In this document: positions 8,720 through 21,440 of the stretch, piece after piece
Layout of the letters: each line of letters opens with the position of its first letter
How positions within the stretch are numbered: the stretch's first letter is position 1
Assembly: GCF_022539505.1 (NCBI RefSeq)
Contig: NC_061508.1
Location: 262,886,736-262,950,735, forward strand
Source: Lolium rigidum
Lineage: Eukaryota; Streptophyta; Magnoliopsida; Poales; Poaceae
Direction: 5' to 3'
Length of the DNA stretch: 64,000 nucleotides
Notes under the pieces: generated by a model
Told to the model about the DNA's origin: nothing
Database searches by the model: none
The model's input: the letters and a program-made list of their open reading frames with translations, nothing else
Made by a program: the position numbers and the translations under genes

Positions 8720-10358
8720 TCTTTTGAGAGCCATCGGCTCTTCCTTGTAAAGTTGCTCCTTTGAACTAATGAAAATTGTTTTCCCGATTTATCTTTCAAT
8801 TAGCTCAATTTCAATCCTCCATCTCGTCTCACCAAGGCCGATAGCAACGTATCAGTCCCCTCCTCTTCTTAGAGCCAGGCTCAGATATCGATTAGACCGT
8901 CAGTCAAGCACTTCTCAAATTCAAACTGTGATTTGATACTCCGCAAATTATAGCCGATGACTGCTCATCGGCCATTTTTGAGAATCCAGTCTTCCTCCCA
9001 TTCTTGTAGCAACAAGACAGTCCAGACCCTGTGAAAGACGACAGCCTCCCTCTCCAACCTTAGCCGTCTTCCTCTGCAAGCAGCTCAGCGTTTTTCAGAG
9101 AAGGCCGCGATACAGGGTCAGCCGATGCAACTCCGATCGGCTCCCGAAACATAGAGCATCCACCAAATTAGCTGCCCCCCCGAGCCTCAATCAAGGCGAG
9201 AACGGTAATGGATCAGCCCAAATGTGCCGCCATTGGCCTCAGAGCCAGCCGATTTCAATAAAATCGGCTTCCCAGAGCAGAGAACCTTCAGGGTGAGCTG
9301 CCCCCCGAGCTTCTTCAGTTCACTTCCTTGTCTTTGCAGGCCAGATCGGCTCCTTTCCTTTAGCGGATCTGATGCAATCCATCCTTGAGTCGATGGCCAT
9401 GTATCGGCTTTATATCCTTAAGTCGATGTCTGCTGCATCGGCTGTGCTTAAAAAATTTTGAATTTTACGGCCGATTTATGTATCGGCCCCCATACTTTAA
9501 TACCCATCTTGAAAGAATATCTTGGGCTGCTGGGCATCTGCAAGACACTCCTGCTGCATATCCTCGTGTTCTATCTACCTAGGTGCCCCCCCCGAGCCGA
9601 TTCTTTCAATGGATTTGATGGTATCGGCTCTTCAGGTATTCCCTGCTGGATCAAACGTTGAACCCAGGCAGAATGGATGGTGAGGATAATTTTGGCCGAT
9701 TGCTGGAATCGGCCTCCACGTTGCTTGTTCGATGAAGGTTTTGTAATGTCCCTCCACAAATTTTTGGGGCCGATCACAAGGATCGCCTCACCACGCTTGC
9801 TCGCTGATTTGCTCCAGCTACACGGTTAGGACGGTGGATATAACCAGCCCAATCTCTGACTTTACCATGTTGGTGCGCTTGCTGTCGTCCACCTCGAGTG
9901 CATCGTGTAATCGTGGAGCACTAAGCTTCGTCGGAAGGACGAGCACCATGTTTGTGCCAGCCGATGTTTCATCATCGGCTTTCCTTTGCTTGGGGCGCCA
10001 CTCCATTTTCCGTGGACGACCCTCTTCATCCAGGGTTCGCTGGACTTTCGCGGCCAGATCAGGTCGTGCCTTCCTCAGTGTATGCAAGTATAGCCTTTCG
10101 GCTTCCTCTAGGCCGCGCAATCGCTGAACCCTGCGCTTTTGGGAACGGCTGAGCCCATCAGGGCACCACCTTGGTCGGTGGTACCTGTCTTCTTCTTCAT
10201 CGTCCTCTAGTTCCTCGAGATCTTCTACCCGAGCGGACTCAGCATGCTTGTTCCGAGGCGGGAGAGGCCCTAGACGCTTGAACACGGACACTTTAGCTGC
10301 ATCCTTCTTCTTCCGTTTGCATTCCGGGCAGTTGCCGATTGTTGGCAATCGGCTCATT
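8720..10358. repeat. cluster of GCCGAT / ATCGGC inverted motifs in T
   Basis: More than a dozen copies of GCCGAT or ATCGGC occur here. Several are paired as short hairpins, for example about 8952-8973, 9119-9146, 9247-9271, 9468-9488, 9693-9717, 9960-9983 and 10334-10358. Most of the region is non-coding; the last copies fall inside gag. No other gene is supported in 8700-9817. Confidence 0.6.
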
Positions 10359-11014
10359 CCTGAATCCCAGCAGTGTCGAAGAAGGGGCAGTCCCAGTGCC
10401 TATCTATGTCGTCTCGTTCCTCGACTTTTCCTCGGCGTGGCGCTCGTATTGCTCCTCGTCGTGATCATGCCGACGATGTCTCCTGTCGTCCCTAGCCGGA
10501 CGATCTTCTTCATCATCGTCGTTGTATCGCCGGCGTTGGTCATACCGACTCACATACTTGTTGAGGAGGTGATCGAGAGAGAGGTCGCCGATATCTTATG
10601 TTCTTCACTTCTCCCTCCGTGACGTAGCGCTTGCCGTCTTGGCGGAGCCGTTCGCGTGGAGCGGCTTCCTCTCGTGTCTTTGCTATGAGAGCAGCCTGCC
10701 CGCATCTCCGTCCTTACCGGGGTGGTGCCCAGGTCCCACCATGTTGATGTCGAGTGGGGATCTTGGTTGGCACCCTTCAAGGTAAGTACGCTCCACCATG
10801 TTAACGGTGGACGCCGGTGAAATCGGTACTCCTGGTGCTGCCAATGCGCATGGCAACGGCGGACGGGCCTGGAACGCACTTTCATGTGAGAAACCCTTCC
10901 ACTTGATGCCATGGGAGAGGGCTCTGTGGAAAGAGCCGACGAGTTCGGCTTCGAGGACTGCCTTGATCTCGTCATGTTTCTTCTTGAGCTCATCAGGCAG
11001 ATCCTCGTACTTGA
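9818..11014 (-). pseudogene. gag: gag of T, broken and internally deleted
   Basis: The frame starts at 17751 (minus), runs eight codons, is interrupted by S1 and resumes at 11014 with KYEDLPDELKKKHDEIK. This is a gag type I know from grass Tat-lineage elements. After about 50 residues it jumps to a proline-rich segment, so most of the capsid-coding part is deleted. A stretch rich in R, D and E (about 10400-10600) precedes a zinc-knuckle-like region with GMSRLPTIGNCPECK. A one-base frameshift separates CPFF from HCWDSG near 10385. The last part (9818-10357) is an uninterrupted frame of about 179 codons with RYHRPRWCPDGLSRSQKRR. No functional Gag can be made from it. Confidence 0.75.
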
Positions 11015-12617
11015 TGATGGCGTGTATTTCACACGTTCGTTGGGCAACCCCAAGAGGAAGGTATGATGCGCACAGCAGCAAGTTTTCCCTCAGAAAGAAA
11101 CCAAGGTTTATCGAACCAGGAGGAGCCAAGAAGCACGTTGAAGGTTGATGGCGGCGGGATGTAGTGCGGCGCAACACCGGAGATTCCGGCGCCAACGTGG
11201 AACCCGCACAACACAACCAAAGTACTTTGCCCCAACGAAACTGATGAGGTTGTCAATCTCACCGGCTTGCTGTAACAAAGGATTAACCGTATTGTGTGGA
11301 AGATGATTGTTTGCAGAGAAAACAGTAAAAACAAGTATTGCAGCAGATTTGTATTTCAAGTATTAAAGAATGGACCGGGGTCCACAGTTCACTAGAGGTG
11401 TCTCTCCCATAAGATAAAAGCATGTTGGGTGAACAAATTACAGATCGGGCAATTGACAAATAGAGAGGGCATAACAATGCACATACATGACATGATAAGT
11501 ATAGTGAGATTTAATTGGGCATTACGACAAAGTACATAGACCGCCATCCAACCGCATCTATGCCTAAAAAGTCCACCTTCAGAGTTATCATCCGAACCCC
11601 CTCCAGTATTAAGTTGCTAAACAACAGACAATTGCATTAAGTATGGTGCGTAATGTAATCAACAACTACATCCTCGGACATAGCGCCAATGTTTTATCCC
11701 TAGTGGAAACAACACAACACAACCTTAGAACTTTCTCGTCATCGTCCCGGTGTCAATGCGAGCATGAACCCACTATCGAGCATAAGTACTCCCTCTTGGA
11801 GTTAAAAGTAAAAACTTGGCCGGAGCCTCTACTAGAAACGGAGAGCATGCAAGATCATAAACAACACATGTATAATAACTTGATAATTAACATGACATAG
11901 TATTCTCTATCCATCGGATCCCGACAAACACAACATATAGAATTACAGATAGATGATCTTGATCATGTTAGGCAGCTCACAAGATCCAACAATGATAGCA
12001 CAATGGGGAGAAGACAACCATCTAGCTACCGCTATGGACCCATAGTCCAGGGGTAGACTACTCACTCATCACTCCGGAGGCGACCATGGCGGTGTAGAGT
12101 CCTCCGGGAGATGATTCCCCTCTCCGGCAGGGTGCCGGAGGCGATCTCCTCGGATCCCCCGAGATGGGATCGGCGGCGGCGGCGTCTCGCAAGGTTTTCC
12201 GTATCGTGGCTCTCGGTACCGGGGGTTTCGTCACGGAGGCTTTAAGTAGGCGGAAGGGCAAGTCAAGAGGCGGCACGGGGGCCCACACCATAGGCCGGCG
12301 CGGCCAGGGGTGGGGCCGCGCCGCCCTAGGGTTTGGCCACCCCGTGGCCCCTCTTCGTCTCGTCTTCGGACTTCCGGAAGCTTCGTGGAAAAATAGGCCC
12401 CCGGGCTTTGATTTCGTCCAATTCCGATAATATTTCGTTACTAGGATTTGTGAAACCAAAAACAGCAGAAAACAACAGAATCGCACTTCGGCATCTTGTT
12501 AATAGGTTAGTTCCGTAAAATGCACGAATATGACATAAAGTGTGCATAAAACATGTAGGTATCATCAATAATATGGCATAGAACATAAGAAATTATCGAT
12601 ACGTCGGAGACGTATCA
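11015..12617 (-). repeat. 3' LTR of S1
   Basis: About 1603 bases. On the minus strand it begins TGATACGTCTCCGACG and ends ACACGCCATCA. A GC-rich block, containing reading frames that are shadows, lies at about 12060-12480. The polypurine tract AAGCTTAGGGATGCT (minus) follows on the right at 12618-12632. Confidence 0.92.
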
Positions 12618-15208
12618 AGCATCCCTAAGCTTAGTTCTGCTCGTCCCGAGCAGGTAAAACGATAACAAAGATAATTTCTGAAGTGATATGCCATCATAAC
12701 CTTGATCATACTATTTGTAAACATATGTAGTGGATGCAGCGATCATAACAATGGTGATGACATGAGTAAACAAGGTGAATCATAAAGCAAAGACTTTTCA
12801 TGAATAGTACTTCAAGACAAGCATCAATAAGTCTTGCATAAGAGTTAACTCATAAAGCAATAAATCAAAGTAAAGGTATTGAAACAACACAAAGGAAGAT
12901 TAAGTTTCAGCGGTTGCTTTCAACTTGTAACATGTATATCTCATGGATAATAGTCAACATAGAGTAATATAACAAGTACAATATGCAAGTATGTAAGAAT
13001 CAATGCACGATTCACACAAGTGTTTGCTTCTTGAGGTGGAGAGAGATAGGTGAACTGACTCAACATAAAAGTAAAGAGAATGGTCCTTCAAAGAGGAAAG
13101 CATCGATTGCTATATTTGTGCTAGAGCTTTTATTTTGAAAACATGAAACAATTTTGTCAACGGTAGTAATAAAGCATATGAGTTATGAAAGTTATATCTT
13201 ACAAGTTGCAAGTCTCATGCATAGTATGCTAATAGTGCCCGCACCTTGTCCTAATTAACTTGGACTACCGGATCTTTGCAATGCACATGTTTTGACCAAG
13301 TGTCACAATGGGGTACCTCCATGCCGCCTATACAAAGGTCTAAGGAGAAAGCTCGCATTTTGGATTTCTCGCTTTTGATTATTCTCAACTTAGACATCCA
13401 TACCGGGACAACATGGACAACAGATAATGGACTCCTCTTTAATGCATAAGCATGTGGCAACAATTATTATTCTCATATGAGATTGAGGATATGTGTCCAA
13501 ACTGAAACTTCCACCATGAATCATGGCTTTAGTTAGCGGCCCAAAGTTCTTCTCTAACAACATGCATGCTCCAACCATGAAGGTGGTAGATCTCTCTTGC
13601 TTCGTACAAGACGGACATGCATAGCAACTCACATGATATCCAACAAAGAATAGTTGATGGCGTCCCCGTAAACGTGGTTACCGCTCAACAAGCAACTTAA
13701 TAAGAGATAAAGTGCATAAGTACATATTCAATACTACAATAGTTTTTAAGCTATTTGTCCCATGAGCTATATATTGCAAAGGTGAATGATGGAATTTTAA
13801 AGGTAGCACTCAAGCAATTTACTTTGGAATGGCGGATAAATACCATGTAGTATAGGTAGATATGGTGGACACAAATGGCATAGTGGTTGGCTCAAGGATT
13901 TTGGATGCATGAGAAGTATTCCCTCTCGATACAAGGTTTAGGCTAGCAAGGCTTATTTGAAACAAACACAAGGATGAACGGTACAGCAAAACTCACATAA
14001 AAGACATATGGTAAACATTATAAGACTCCATACCGTCTTCCTTGTTGTTCAAAACTCAATACTAGATGTTATCTAGACTCTAGAGAAACCAAATATGCAA
14101 ACCAAATTAGCAAGCTCTAAGTATTTCTTCATTAATGGGTGCAAAGTATATGATGCAAGAGCTTAAACATGAGCACAACAATTGCCAAGTATCAAATTAT
14201 CCAAGACATTTTAGAGTTACTACATGTAGCATTTTCCAATTCCAACCATATAACAATTTAACGAAGAAGAAACTTCGCCATGAATACTATGAGTAGAACC
14301 TAAGGACATATTTGTCCATATGCAACAGCGGAGCGTGTCTCTCTCCCATAAAGTGAATGCTAGGATCCATTTTATTCAAACAAAACAAAAAAAGCAAAAA
14401 CAAACCGACGCTCCAAGCAAAGTACATAAGATGTGGCCGAATAAAAATATAGTTTCAGGGGAGGAACCTGATAATGTTGTCGATGAAGAAGGGGATGCCT
14501 TGGGCATCCCCAAGCTTAGACGCTTGAGTCTTCTTAATATATGCAGGGGTGAACCACCGGGGCATCCCCAAGCTTAGAGCTTTCACTCTCCTTAATCATA
14601 TTGCATCATACTCCTCTCTTGATCCTTGAAAACTTCCTCCACACCAAACTCGAAACAACTCATTAGAGGGTTAGTGCATAATAAAAATTCACATGTTCAG
14701 AGGTGACACAATCATTCTTAACACTTCTGGACATTGCATAAAGCTACTGGACATTAATGGATCAAAGAAATTCATCCAACATAGCAAAAGAGGCAATGCG
14801 AAATAAAAGACAGAATCTGTCAAAACAGAACAGTCCGTAAAGATGGATTTTATTAGGCCACCAGACTTGCTCAAACGAAAATGCTCAAATTGAATGAAAG
14901 TTGCGTACATATCTGAGGATCACTCACGTAAATTGGCATAATTTTCTGAGTTACCTACAGAGAATTAGACCCAGATTCGTGACAGCAAAGAAATCTGTTT
15001 CTGCGCAGTAATCCAAATCTAGTACTTACTTTTCTATCAAAGACTTTACTTGGCAAAACAAAACATAAAACTAAGATAAGGAGAGGTTGCTACAGTAGTA
15101 AACAACTTCCAAGACACAAATATAAAACAAAAATACTGGAGTAAAAACATGGGTTGTCTCCCATAAGCGCTTTTTTTAACGCCTTCGCCTAGGCGCAGAA
15201 AGTGTAAC
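12618..15208 (-). other. non-coding 3' region of S1
   Basis: No gene is supported. The region is related to the 3' regions of S2 and, in parts, of W1 and W2. It carries the polypurine-like motif GGCATCCCCAAGCTTA (plus strand) at 14504-14519 and 14563-14578 in addition to the real tract beside the LTR. Confidence 0.75.
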
Positions 15209-15871
15209 TCAAGTAACATCAAGAGACGAAGCATCAACATCATTACCAGCGGTGTTGGGAGTTTTATCAATTTTAGGCCTATAGTAATTCTTTGGTTTAG
15301 GCACCTTAGAGACATACATGAATTTTTGCTCCTTACCCACATAAGCTTTCTCATTAAATTTAAGAGAAGAAAAAGTTGAACCCAATTTTCTCATAGCTTC
15401 TTCAAGTTTACCAATTCTATCGGTTTGATTATCATGGATAGCACAAGTTTCTAGAGTAGCAATTCTTTCATTAATTCCTCCTAGGATTTTATCGAGTTTA
15501 TCAGTATTATCAAGTAATATTTCCAATTTAGTTTCAACGCTACAATTTTTCTCTATGGTTTCCAATTTTTTCATAACATCCTCAAGGGAGGTTTCACTTT
15601 TAGTTTCATTAACAGGTGGTGTTCCAAATAAACTCTCAATAACGCAGCTAGTTTCTAAAGCGGGAGCACCTAGGAAGTTACCTCCCGCGAGACAATCAAG
15701 AACATATCTATTCCAGCTAGAGATACCAACATAAAAATTCCCGAGTAGAATAGTAGTGGAGTGTTTCTTAGTGCACCTATTATGGGCATCACTAATTCTA
15801 TACCAAGCATCTTTTAAACATTCTCCCCCTTGTTGCTTAAATGAACGAACTTCAACTTCGGGATTACTCAT
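15209..15871 (-). CDS. short gag-like protein of S1, 220 aa
   Basis: The frame begins MSNPEVEVRSFKQQ, 255 bases downstream of the 5' LTR. Residues about 8-80 (FKQQGGECLKDAWYRISDAH, then a GGNFLG segment) resemble the C-terminal part of the Athila-type Gypsy gag domain, in which a GESL-AWERF-like motif is usual. The middle (about 95-170) looks like a coiled coil with heptad-like Leu/Ile spacing. It ends in a basic KVPKPKNYYRPK tail. No zinc knuckle, protease or polymerase follows. The homologue in S2 is at 52153-52815. The frame is intact, so it may still be made; whether it packages RNA is unknown. Confidence 0.65.
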   Translation of the reverse strand: MSNPEVEVRSFKQQGGECLKDAWYRISDAHNRCTKKHSTTILLGNFYVGISSWNRYVLDCLAGGNFLGAPALETSCVIESLFGTPPVNETKSETSLEDVMKKLETIEKNCSVETKLEILLDNTDKLDKILGGINERIATLETCAIHDNQTDRIGKLEEAMRKLGSTFSSLKFNEKAYVGKEQKFMYVSKVPKPKNYYRPKIDKTPNTAGNDVDASSLDVT

Positions 15872-16097
15872 TTTAGCGATAGTAAATAAAGCGAACTAGA
15901 TAAAGTAAATGCAAGTAAACTAATTTTTTTGTGTTTTTGATATAGCAAACAAGACAACAAATAAAGTAAAGCTAGCAACTAATTTTTTTGTGTTTTGATA
16001 TAAGTGCAGCAAACAAAGTAGTAAATAAAATAAAGCAAGACAAAAACAAAGTAAAGAGATTGAGAAGTGGAGACTCCCCTTGCAGCGTGTCTTGATC

Positions 16098-16115
16098 TCC
16101 CCGGCAACGGCGCCG
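16098..16115 (-). other. primer binding site of S1, tRNA-Asp type
   Basis: The plus strand reads TCCCCGGCAACGGCGCCG, one base different from the complement needed to pair with the tRNA-Asp 3' end. It lies 11 bases from the 5' LTR. Confidence 0.85.
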
Positions 16116-16126
16116 TAAAATATGCT

Positions 16127-17727
16127 TGATGGCGTGTATTTCACACGTTCGTTGGGCAACCCCAAGAGGAAGGTATGATGCGCACAGCAGCAAGTTTTCC
16201 CTCGTAAAGAAACCAAGGTTTATCGAACCAGGAGGAGCCAAGAAGCACGTTGAAGGTTGATGGCGGCGGGATGTAGTGCGGCGCAACACCGTAGATTCCG
16301 GCGCCAACGTGGAACCCGCACAACACAACCAAAGTACTTTGCCCCAACGAAACAGGGAGGTTGTCAATCTCACCGGCTTGCTGTAACAAAGGATTAACCG
16401 TATTGTGTGGAAGATGATTGTTTGCAGAGAAAACAGTAAAAACAAGTATTGCAGCAGATTTGTATTTCAGTATTAAAGAATGGACCGGGGTCCACAGCTC
16501 ACTAGAGGTGTCTCTCCCATAAGATAAAAGCATGTTGGGTGAACAAATTACAGTCGGGCAATTGACAAATAGAGAGGGCATAACAATGCACATACATGAC
16601 ATGATAAGTATAGTGAGATTTAATTGGGCATTACGACAAAGTACATAGACCGCCATCCAACCGCATCTATGCCTAAAAAGTCCACCTTCAGAGTTATCAT
16701 CCGAACCCCTCCAAGTATTAAGTTGCTAAACAACAGACAATTGCATTAAGTATGGTGCGTAATGTAATCAACAACTACATCCTCGGACATAGCGCCAATG
16801 TTTTATCCCTAGTGGCAACAAGCACAACACAACCTTAGAACTTTCTCATCATCGTCCTGTGTGTCAATGCGTGCATGAACCCACTATCGAGCATAAGTAC
16901 TCCCTCTTGGAGTTAAAAGTAAAAACTTGGCCAGAGCCTCTACTAGAAACGGAGAGCATGCAAGATCATAAACAACACATGTATAATAACTTGATAATTA
17001 ACATGACATAGTATTCTCTATCCATCGGATCCCGACAAACACAACATATAGAATTACGGATAGATGATCTTGATCATGTTAGGCAGCTCACAAGATCCAA
17101 CAATGATAGCACAATGGGGAGAAGACAACCATCTAGCTACTGCTATGGACCCATAGTCCAGGGGTAGACTACTCACTCATCACTCCGGAGGCGACCATGG
17201 CGGTGTAGAGTCCTCCGGGAGATGATTCCCCTCTCCGGCAGGGTGCCGGAGGCGATCTCCCGGATCCCCCGAGGTGGGATCGGCGGCGGCGGCATCTCGG
17301 CAAGGTTTTCCGTATCGTGGCTCTCGGTACCGGGGGTTTCGTCACGGAGGCTTTAAGTAGGCGGAAGGGCAAGTCAAGAGGCGGCACGGGGGCCCACACC
17401 ATAGGCCGGCGCGGCCAGGGGTGGGGCCGCGCCGCCCTAGGGTTTGGCCACCCCGTGGCCCCTCTTCGTCTCGTCTTCGGACTTCTGGAAGCTTCGTGGA
17501 AAAATAGGCCCCCGGGCTTTGATTTCGTCCAATTCCGAGAATATTTCGTTACTAGGATTTCTGAAACAAAAAATAGCAGAAAACAGCAACTGGCACTTCG
17601 GCATCTTGTTAATAGGTTAGTTCCAGAAAATGCACGAATATGACATAAAGTGTTCATAAAACATGTAGGTATCATCAATAATATGGCATAGAACATAAGA
17701 AATTATCGATACGTCGGAGACGTATCA
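16127..17727 (-). repeat. 5' LTR of S1
   Basis: About 1601 bases, nearly identical to 11015-12617. The right end GACGTATCA is followed by the TSD CTTGA. Confidence 0.92.
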
Positions 17728-17732
17728 CTTGA

Positions 17733-17812
17733 CCGGAGTGCTTTCCGCCATCTCGGATGTAGATGGCGATGTGGTGGATGTCGAAGGTGGTCCCACCGGG
17801 CGTGCCAGAATG
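17733..17812 (-). other. primer site and gag start of T
   Basis: On the minus strand the LTR of T ends GCCAACA. After a short spacer comes TGGCACGCCCGGTGGGA (17791-17807), a primer-site-like sequence I do not assign to a tRNA. The gag ATG is at 17749-17751, followed by codons AESTPVK up to the S1 insertion. Confidence 0.65.
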
Positions 17813-18977
17813 TGTTGGCGTCAGAAACCCACTGGCGGGCAGCGACTGGCAACACAGTAGAGCCGGGAACAACTAGGGCTGCGGCTGGCCCCGATCCCTC
17901 GGAGCGACGGCCCGCAAAGCCTCCTCGGTCACACGTCCGATGCTATCGCAAGGGCGTGCCACCGACCTATACCTCGGTCGGAAGGTGTTGGATGATGCCT
18001 CGCTTAGTTTCCTGCATGGCATACACGTAAACATTAAATACGAGCCTCGATCGGCTCTCAGGTTATCCTGTGAATCGGCTCAAAGAGCCGATCCACCCAT
18101 GATTCGTACAAGGTGTCCGAATATATGGTGGTCCTGCTTGATCAAAATAAAGCTAATGAGATCTACGACAATTTAGGGTTTTCACCGCATAATCGGATCA
18201 TCCTACTCACGATTGGGCCTCACGCTCGCGCACGGTGACCGTAAGCCGATCCTACACAGGGCCTAAAAACCAACACGAGGTTGATGCCCAGAACGTCCCG
18301 TCTAGGGCTAGCAAACTCCACCCTACACGCCGCTGGATCCTCCAACCCTTTGTAAGGCCTAACTATTGCGGATGTTAAACTAATCCTTGATGAACAAGGA
18401 GCAACCGTAACGGATCGGATCTACTAAACTATGATCAAGCGGGTGCCGCCCCTACACCTAAGATAGGTGTAAGGGCGGCTAGATGCATGAGGGTTGCACT
18501 ACGACAGCATATGATACGGAGAACAATGCAAACCCTAACACATCTAAGATAACTACGTTGCTCGCCATCAAAAAGGCTTCAGCACGAGCAACGCATGAAC
18601 AGCGTGGGTAGGCTTGTGCTGCCTAGATCGCAAGATGCGATCTAGGCAGCATGGTGCTTACCGGAGAAACCCTCGAGACGAAGGAGTTGGCGATGCGCCG
18701 AGATTTGTTTGTGTTGAACGTTGGTTGTTGTTTATTCCATAAACCCTAGATACATATTTATAGTCCAAAGGACTTTCTAACTCAGGCGTGCACCTAACCG
18801 TGCACGGGTAAAACCCTATCTCCTAACCGACACGTAATCTAATATGTTACAGATACATGGGCAAACTAGCCCAAATTTTGCATGTAAGGCCGATTCACAT
18901 ATTCCTTCTATATATATATCTTCAAGTCCATCTTGATCGCGGCCCACCTCTGACTCGGTCAAATTCCGGTGATAACA
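17813..18977 (-). repeat. 5' LTR of T
   Basis: A full LTR of 1165 bases with termini TGTT...AACA on the minus strand. A TATATATA run at about 18909-18919 could serve as its promoter. Both hairpins described for the 3' LTR recur here. Confidence 0.85.
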
Positions 18978-19510
18978 GAATAATAGACATATTATCATCT
19001 TCAGGCATTTCCAACACAACAAAATCAGTTAATATCAAGCAGTTATTAGTAACTTGAACAGGAACATCCTCACATATACCAACAGGAATAGCAGTAGATT
19101 TATCAGCCATTTGCAAAGATATATCAGTAGGTATCAACTTATCTAAGTAAAGTCTCTTATAAAGAGAAAAAGGCATAACACTAACACCGGCTCCCAAGTC
19201 ACATAGAGCAGTTTTAACATAATTATTCTTAATAGAACAAGGAATAGTAGGTATACCGGGTCGCCCAACTTCTTTGGAACTTTGCCATTGAAAGAGTAAT
19301 TAGCAAGCATAGTGGAAATTTCCTCATTGGGGATTTTCCTTTTGTTAGTAACAATATCTTTCATATACTTTGAATAAGGAGGCAATTTAATAGCGTCAGT
19401 CAAAGGGATTTGCAACAATAAGGGTTTCATCCAATCACAGAATTTATTATAATGTTCTTCTTCCTTTGATTTTAGTTTCTTAGCAGGAAAAGGCATTTGC
19501 TTTTGCACCC
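18978..19510 (-). pseudogene. pol: protease region of A, truncated and frameshifted
   Basis: The first part (about 19260-19510) reads FPAKKLKSKEEEHYNKF and PPYSKYMKDI, typical of the segment between gag and protease in Athila-type elements. A frameshift near 19258 follows LGDP. In the next frame comes the retropepsin core DLGAGVSVMPFSLYKRL; DLGA stands where many plant elements have D-T/S/L-G-A. It ends at 18978 where T is inserted, so the C-terminal half of the protease is absent. Confidence 0.75.
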
Positions 19511-21380
19511 AAGGTTCTCTTTCATTACCATGTTTCTCAGCAATAAAATCTTCTTTAGTATACTTTTTATTTTTAGCATGCTTTTCGTGTTCTTTTTCAA
19601 CCTCTTCTTTATCGTGAGTATCATTCTTATCATTATCTTTATCATGTTCATTACCACTTTCAGTTTCAAGCATCGTAAATAGAAATACTATTAGGATCAC
19701 TAGCAGGTTCGTGAGGATTCTACAACATTCTTATGTTTCTTTTTCTTTTTCTTAGATGGAGCTCTAGGTTCAATGCGTTGAGAATCTTGTTCAATTCTTT
19801 TGGGATGCCCTTCAAGATATAAAGGATCCTGGGTAGAGACACCACCTCTAGTTGTTACTTCATAAGCATGTTTTTCTTTAGAATTATTTCCTAACAAGTC
19901 ATTTTGCACTTTAGTGAGTTGATCAATTTGAGTTTGAACCATATGAAAATGTTTAACAAGCATCTTAACATCATTGGAGGTTCTCTCCACAATATCATGC
20001 AATTGACTAATAGCTTGAGAATTTTCCATTAGATGATTCTCTACTCTCATATTAAAATTTGCTTGCTTAACAATATAATTATCAAACTCATCTAAGCATT
20101 GCGCAGGAGGTTTTGAATACGGAATATCTTCCCTAGTAAAGCGCTGAAGGGAATTTACCTCAATCATGGATGAAGGGGGAATTATCTCACATATATCTTC
20201 TATGGGAGGTAGATTCTTCACATCTTCAGATTTAATACCTTTCTCCTTGAGAGACTTCTTGGCTTCCCTCATATCTTCATCATTCAATTTAATTAAACCC
20301 CTCTTCTTTACTATCGGCGTTGGAGTTGGTTCAGGCGTAGTCCAATCATCATAATTCCGGCCTATTTTAGCCAATAATTCTTCAGCTTCGTCTGGAGTTC
20401 TTTTCCTGAAAACACAACCAGCACAACTATCCAGGTATGCCCTAGACTCAATGGTTAGTCCACTATAAAATATATCAAGTAAATCATGCTTTTCCAAATC
20501 ATGGTCAGGCAGAGCTCTAATAAGAGAGCAAAATCTCGCCCAAGCCTCGAGCAATTTCTCTTCATCTCCTTGATCAAAATTATAAACTCTCCGCAAAGCA
20601 GCATGTTGAGCACTAGCAGAAAGTATTTCCGAAAGAAAACAGCAAGCAATTCTTTTGGACTTTTAATAGAGCTAGGTGGCAAACTATTATACCAGGTTTT
20701 AGCGTCATCCTTTAATGAGAATGGAAAGATTTTAGCAACAAAGTAAGTACGCTTCTTAACATCATCAGAAAACAAGCTACTCAAAGTAGATAACTCAGTC
20801 ATGTGTTCAACAGCAACTTTCTTTTTCAAGTACCACAAAAAGGTGTTTTCTCAACAATAGCTATATGAGATAGATCAAGAGAAAAATCATAATCTTTATC
20901 CCTAATGTTTATAGGAGATGTGGCAAATTTAGGATCGTGAGACAGTTTATATCTAACAAGTATGTTCCGCAAGCAACTTTTTAATTTTTCTTGCATCAGT
21001 AGTAGCATGGCATTTTTCAATAAAATCATCATCAAGTTCCACATAATCTTCATCAAGATCATCACTAGAGTATTCAAGTTCAGGTGAATTAACAGTGTAG
21101 TAACATCAGGAGTTTCAAGCATTTTCAATTTGTCTAGACCTAGCAATTTTAGCATCTAGAAAAGTTCCTAATGAACCACTATCATCAAGCACAGCAGAAA
21201 TATTATCAATATTATGAGAGTTTTCAGATTCAGCGTAAGTACCAGCATTTGAAGCATGTGGCGGTGAAACAAGTTTATCAATCACGGATGGTGAATCAAG
21301 AGCAACGAGAGGTACTCAGAGTTGTACATTTTCTTGTAGTGGATGGTAATATGGCGACCTTAGTATCGCGAGTTTTACCC
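19511..21380 (-). pseudogene. gag: gag of A, Athila-type, broken
   Basis: The best preserved part (19700-20596, about 298 codons) contains the capsid signature EKLLEAWARFCSLIRALPDH, LLDIFYSGL and YLDSCAGCVF, with a coiled-coil-like segment (HDIVERTSNDVKMLVKHFHM) and a basic tail. The preceding segment (20455-20838, another frame) has PFSLKDDAKTWYNSLPP and SIKSPKELLAVFF, the usual upstream capsid block. Further upstream (about 20830-21380) the N-terminal part is broken by several stops. A charged Asp/Glu/Lys-rich linker at about 19511-19680 joins it to the protease. At least two frameshifts make it non-functional. Confidence 0.75.
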
Positions 21381-21440
21381 ATGATGGAGAATTTGCAGCG
21401 AACAATATCAATCCAAGTGAACTTCCAAATAAAGCTATGC

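Larger units (their letters stand above)
11015..17727 (-). mobile_element. S1: Sabrina-like non-autonomous Gypsy element
   Basis: The complete element is bounded by two LTRs of about 1.6 kb and the five-base target-site duplication CTTGA (11010-11014 and 17728-17732). It contains a tRNA-Asp-type primer site at 16098-16115, one gag-like frame at 15209-15871 and a non-coding 3' region. There is no pol. The two LTRs differ by a small number of substitutions and indels, so the insertion is younger than its host T. It landed eight codons into the gag gene of T. Confidence 0.9.
7317..18977 (-). mobile_element. T: non-autonomous Tat/Retand-like Gypsy element
   Basis: T reads on the minus strand: 5' LTR at 17813-18977, a primer site at about 17791-17807, gag starting at 17751, and 3' LTR at 7317-8041 with a polypurine tract at 8042-8059. 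It contains gag remains but no protease, reverse transcriptase, RNase H or integrase. An acidic reading frame at 8245-8676 runs antisense to the element, just inside the 3' LTR. Antisense frames in this position are known from the Tat/Retand lineage (for example Grande gene 23). S1 is nested inside it at 11015-17727. Its right flank reads GAATA; the left flank is lost in the gap. Confidence 0.75.
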
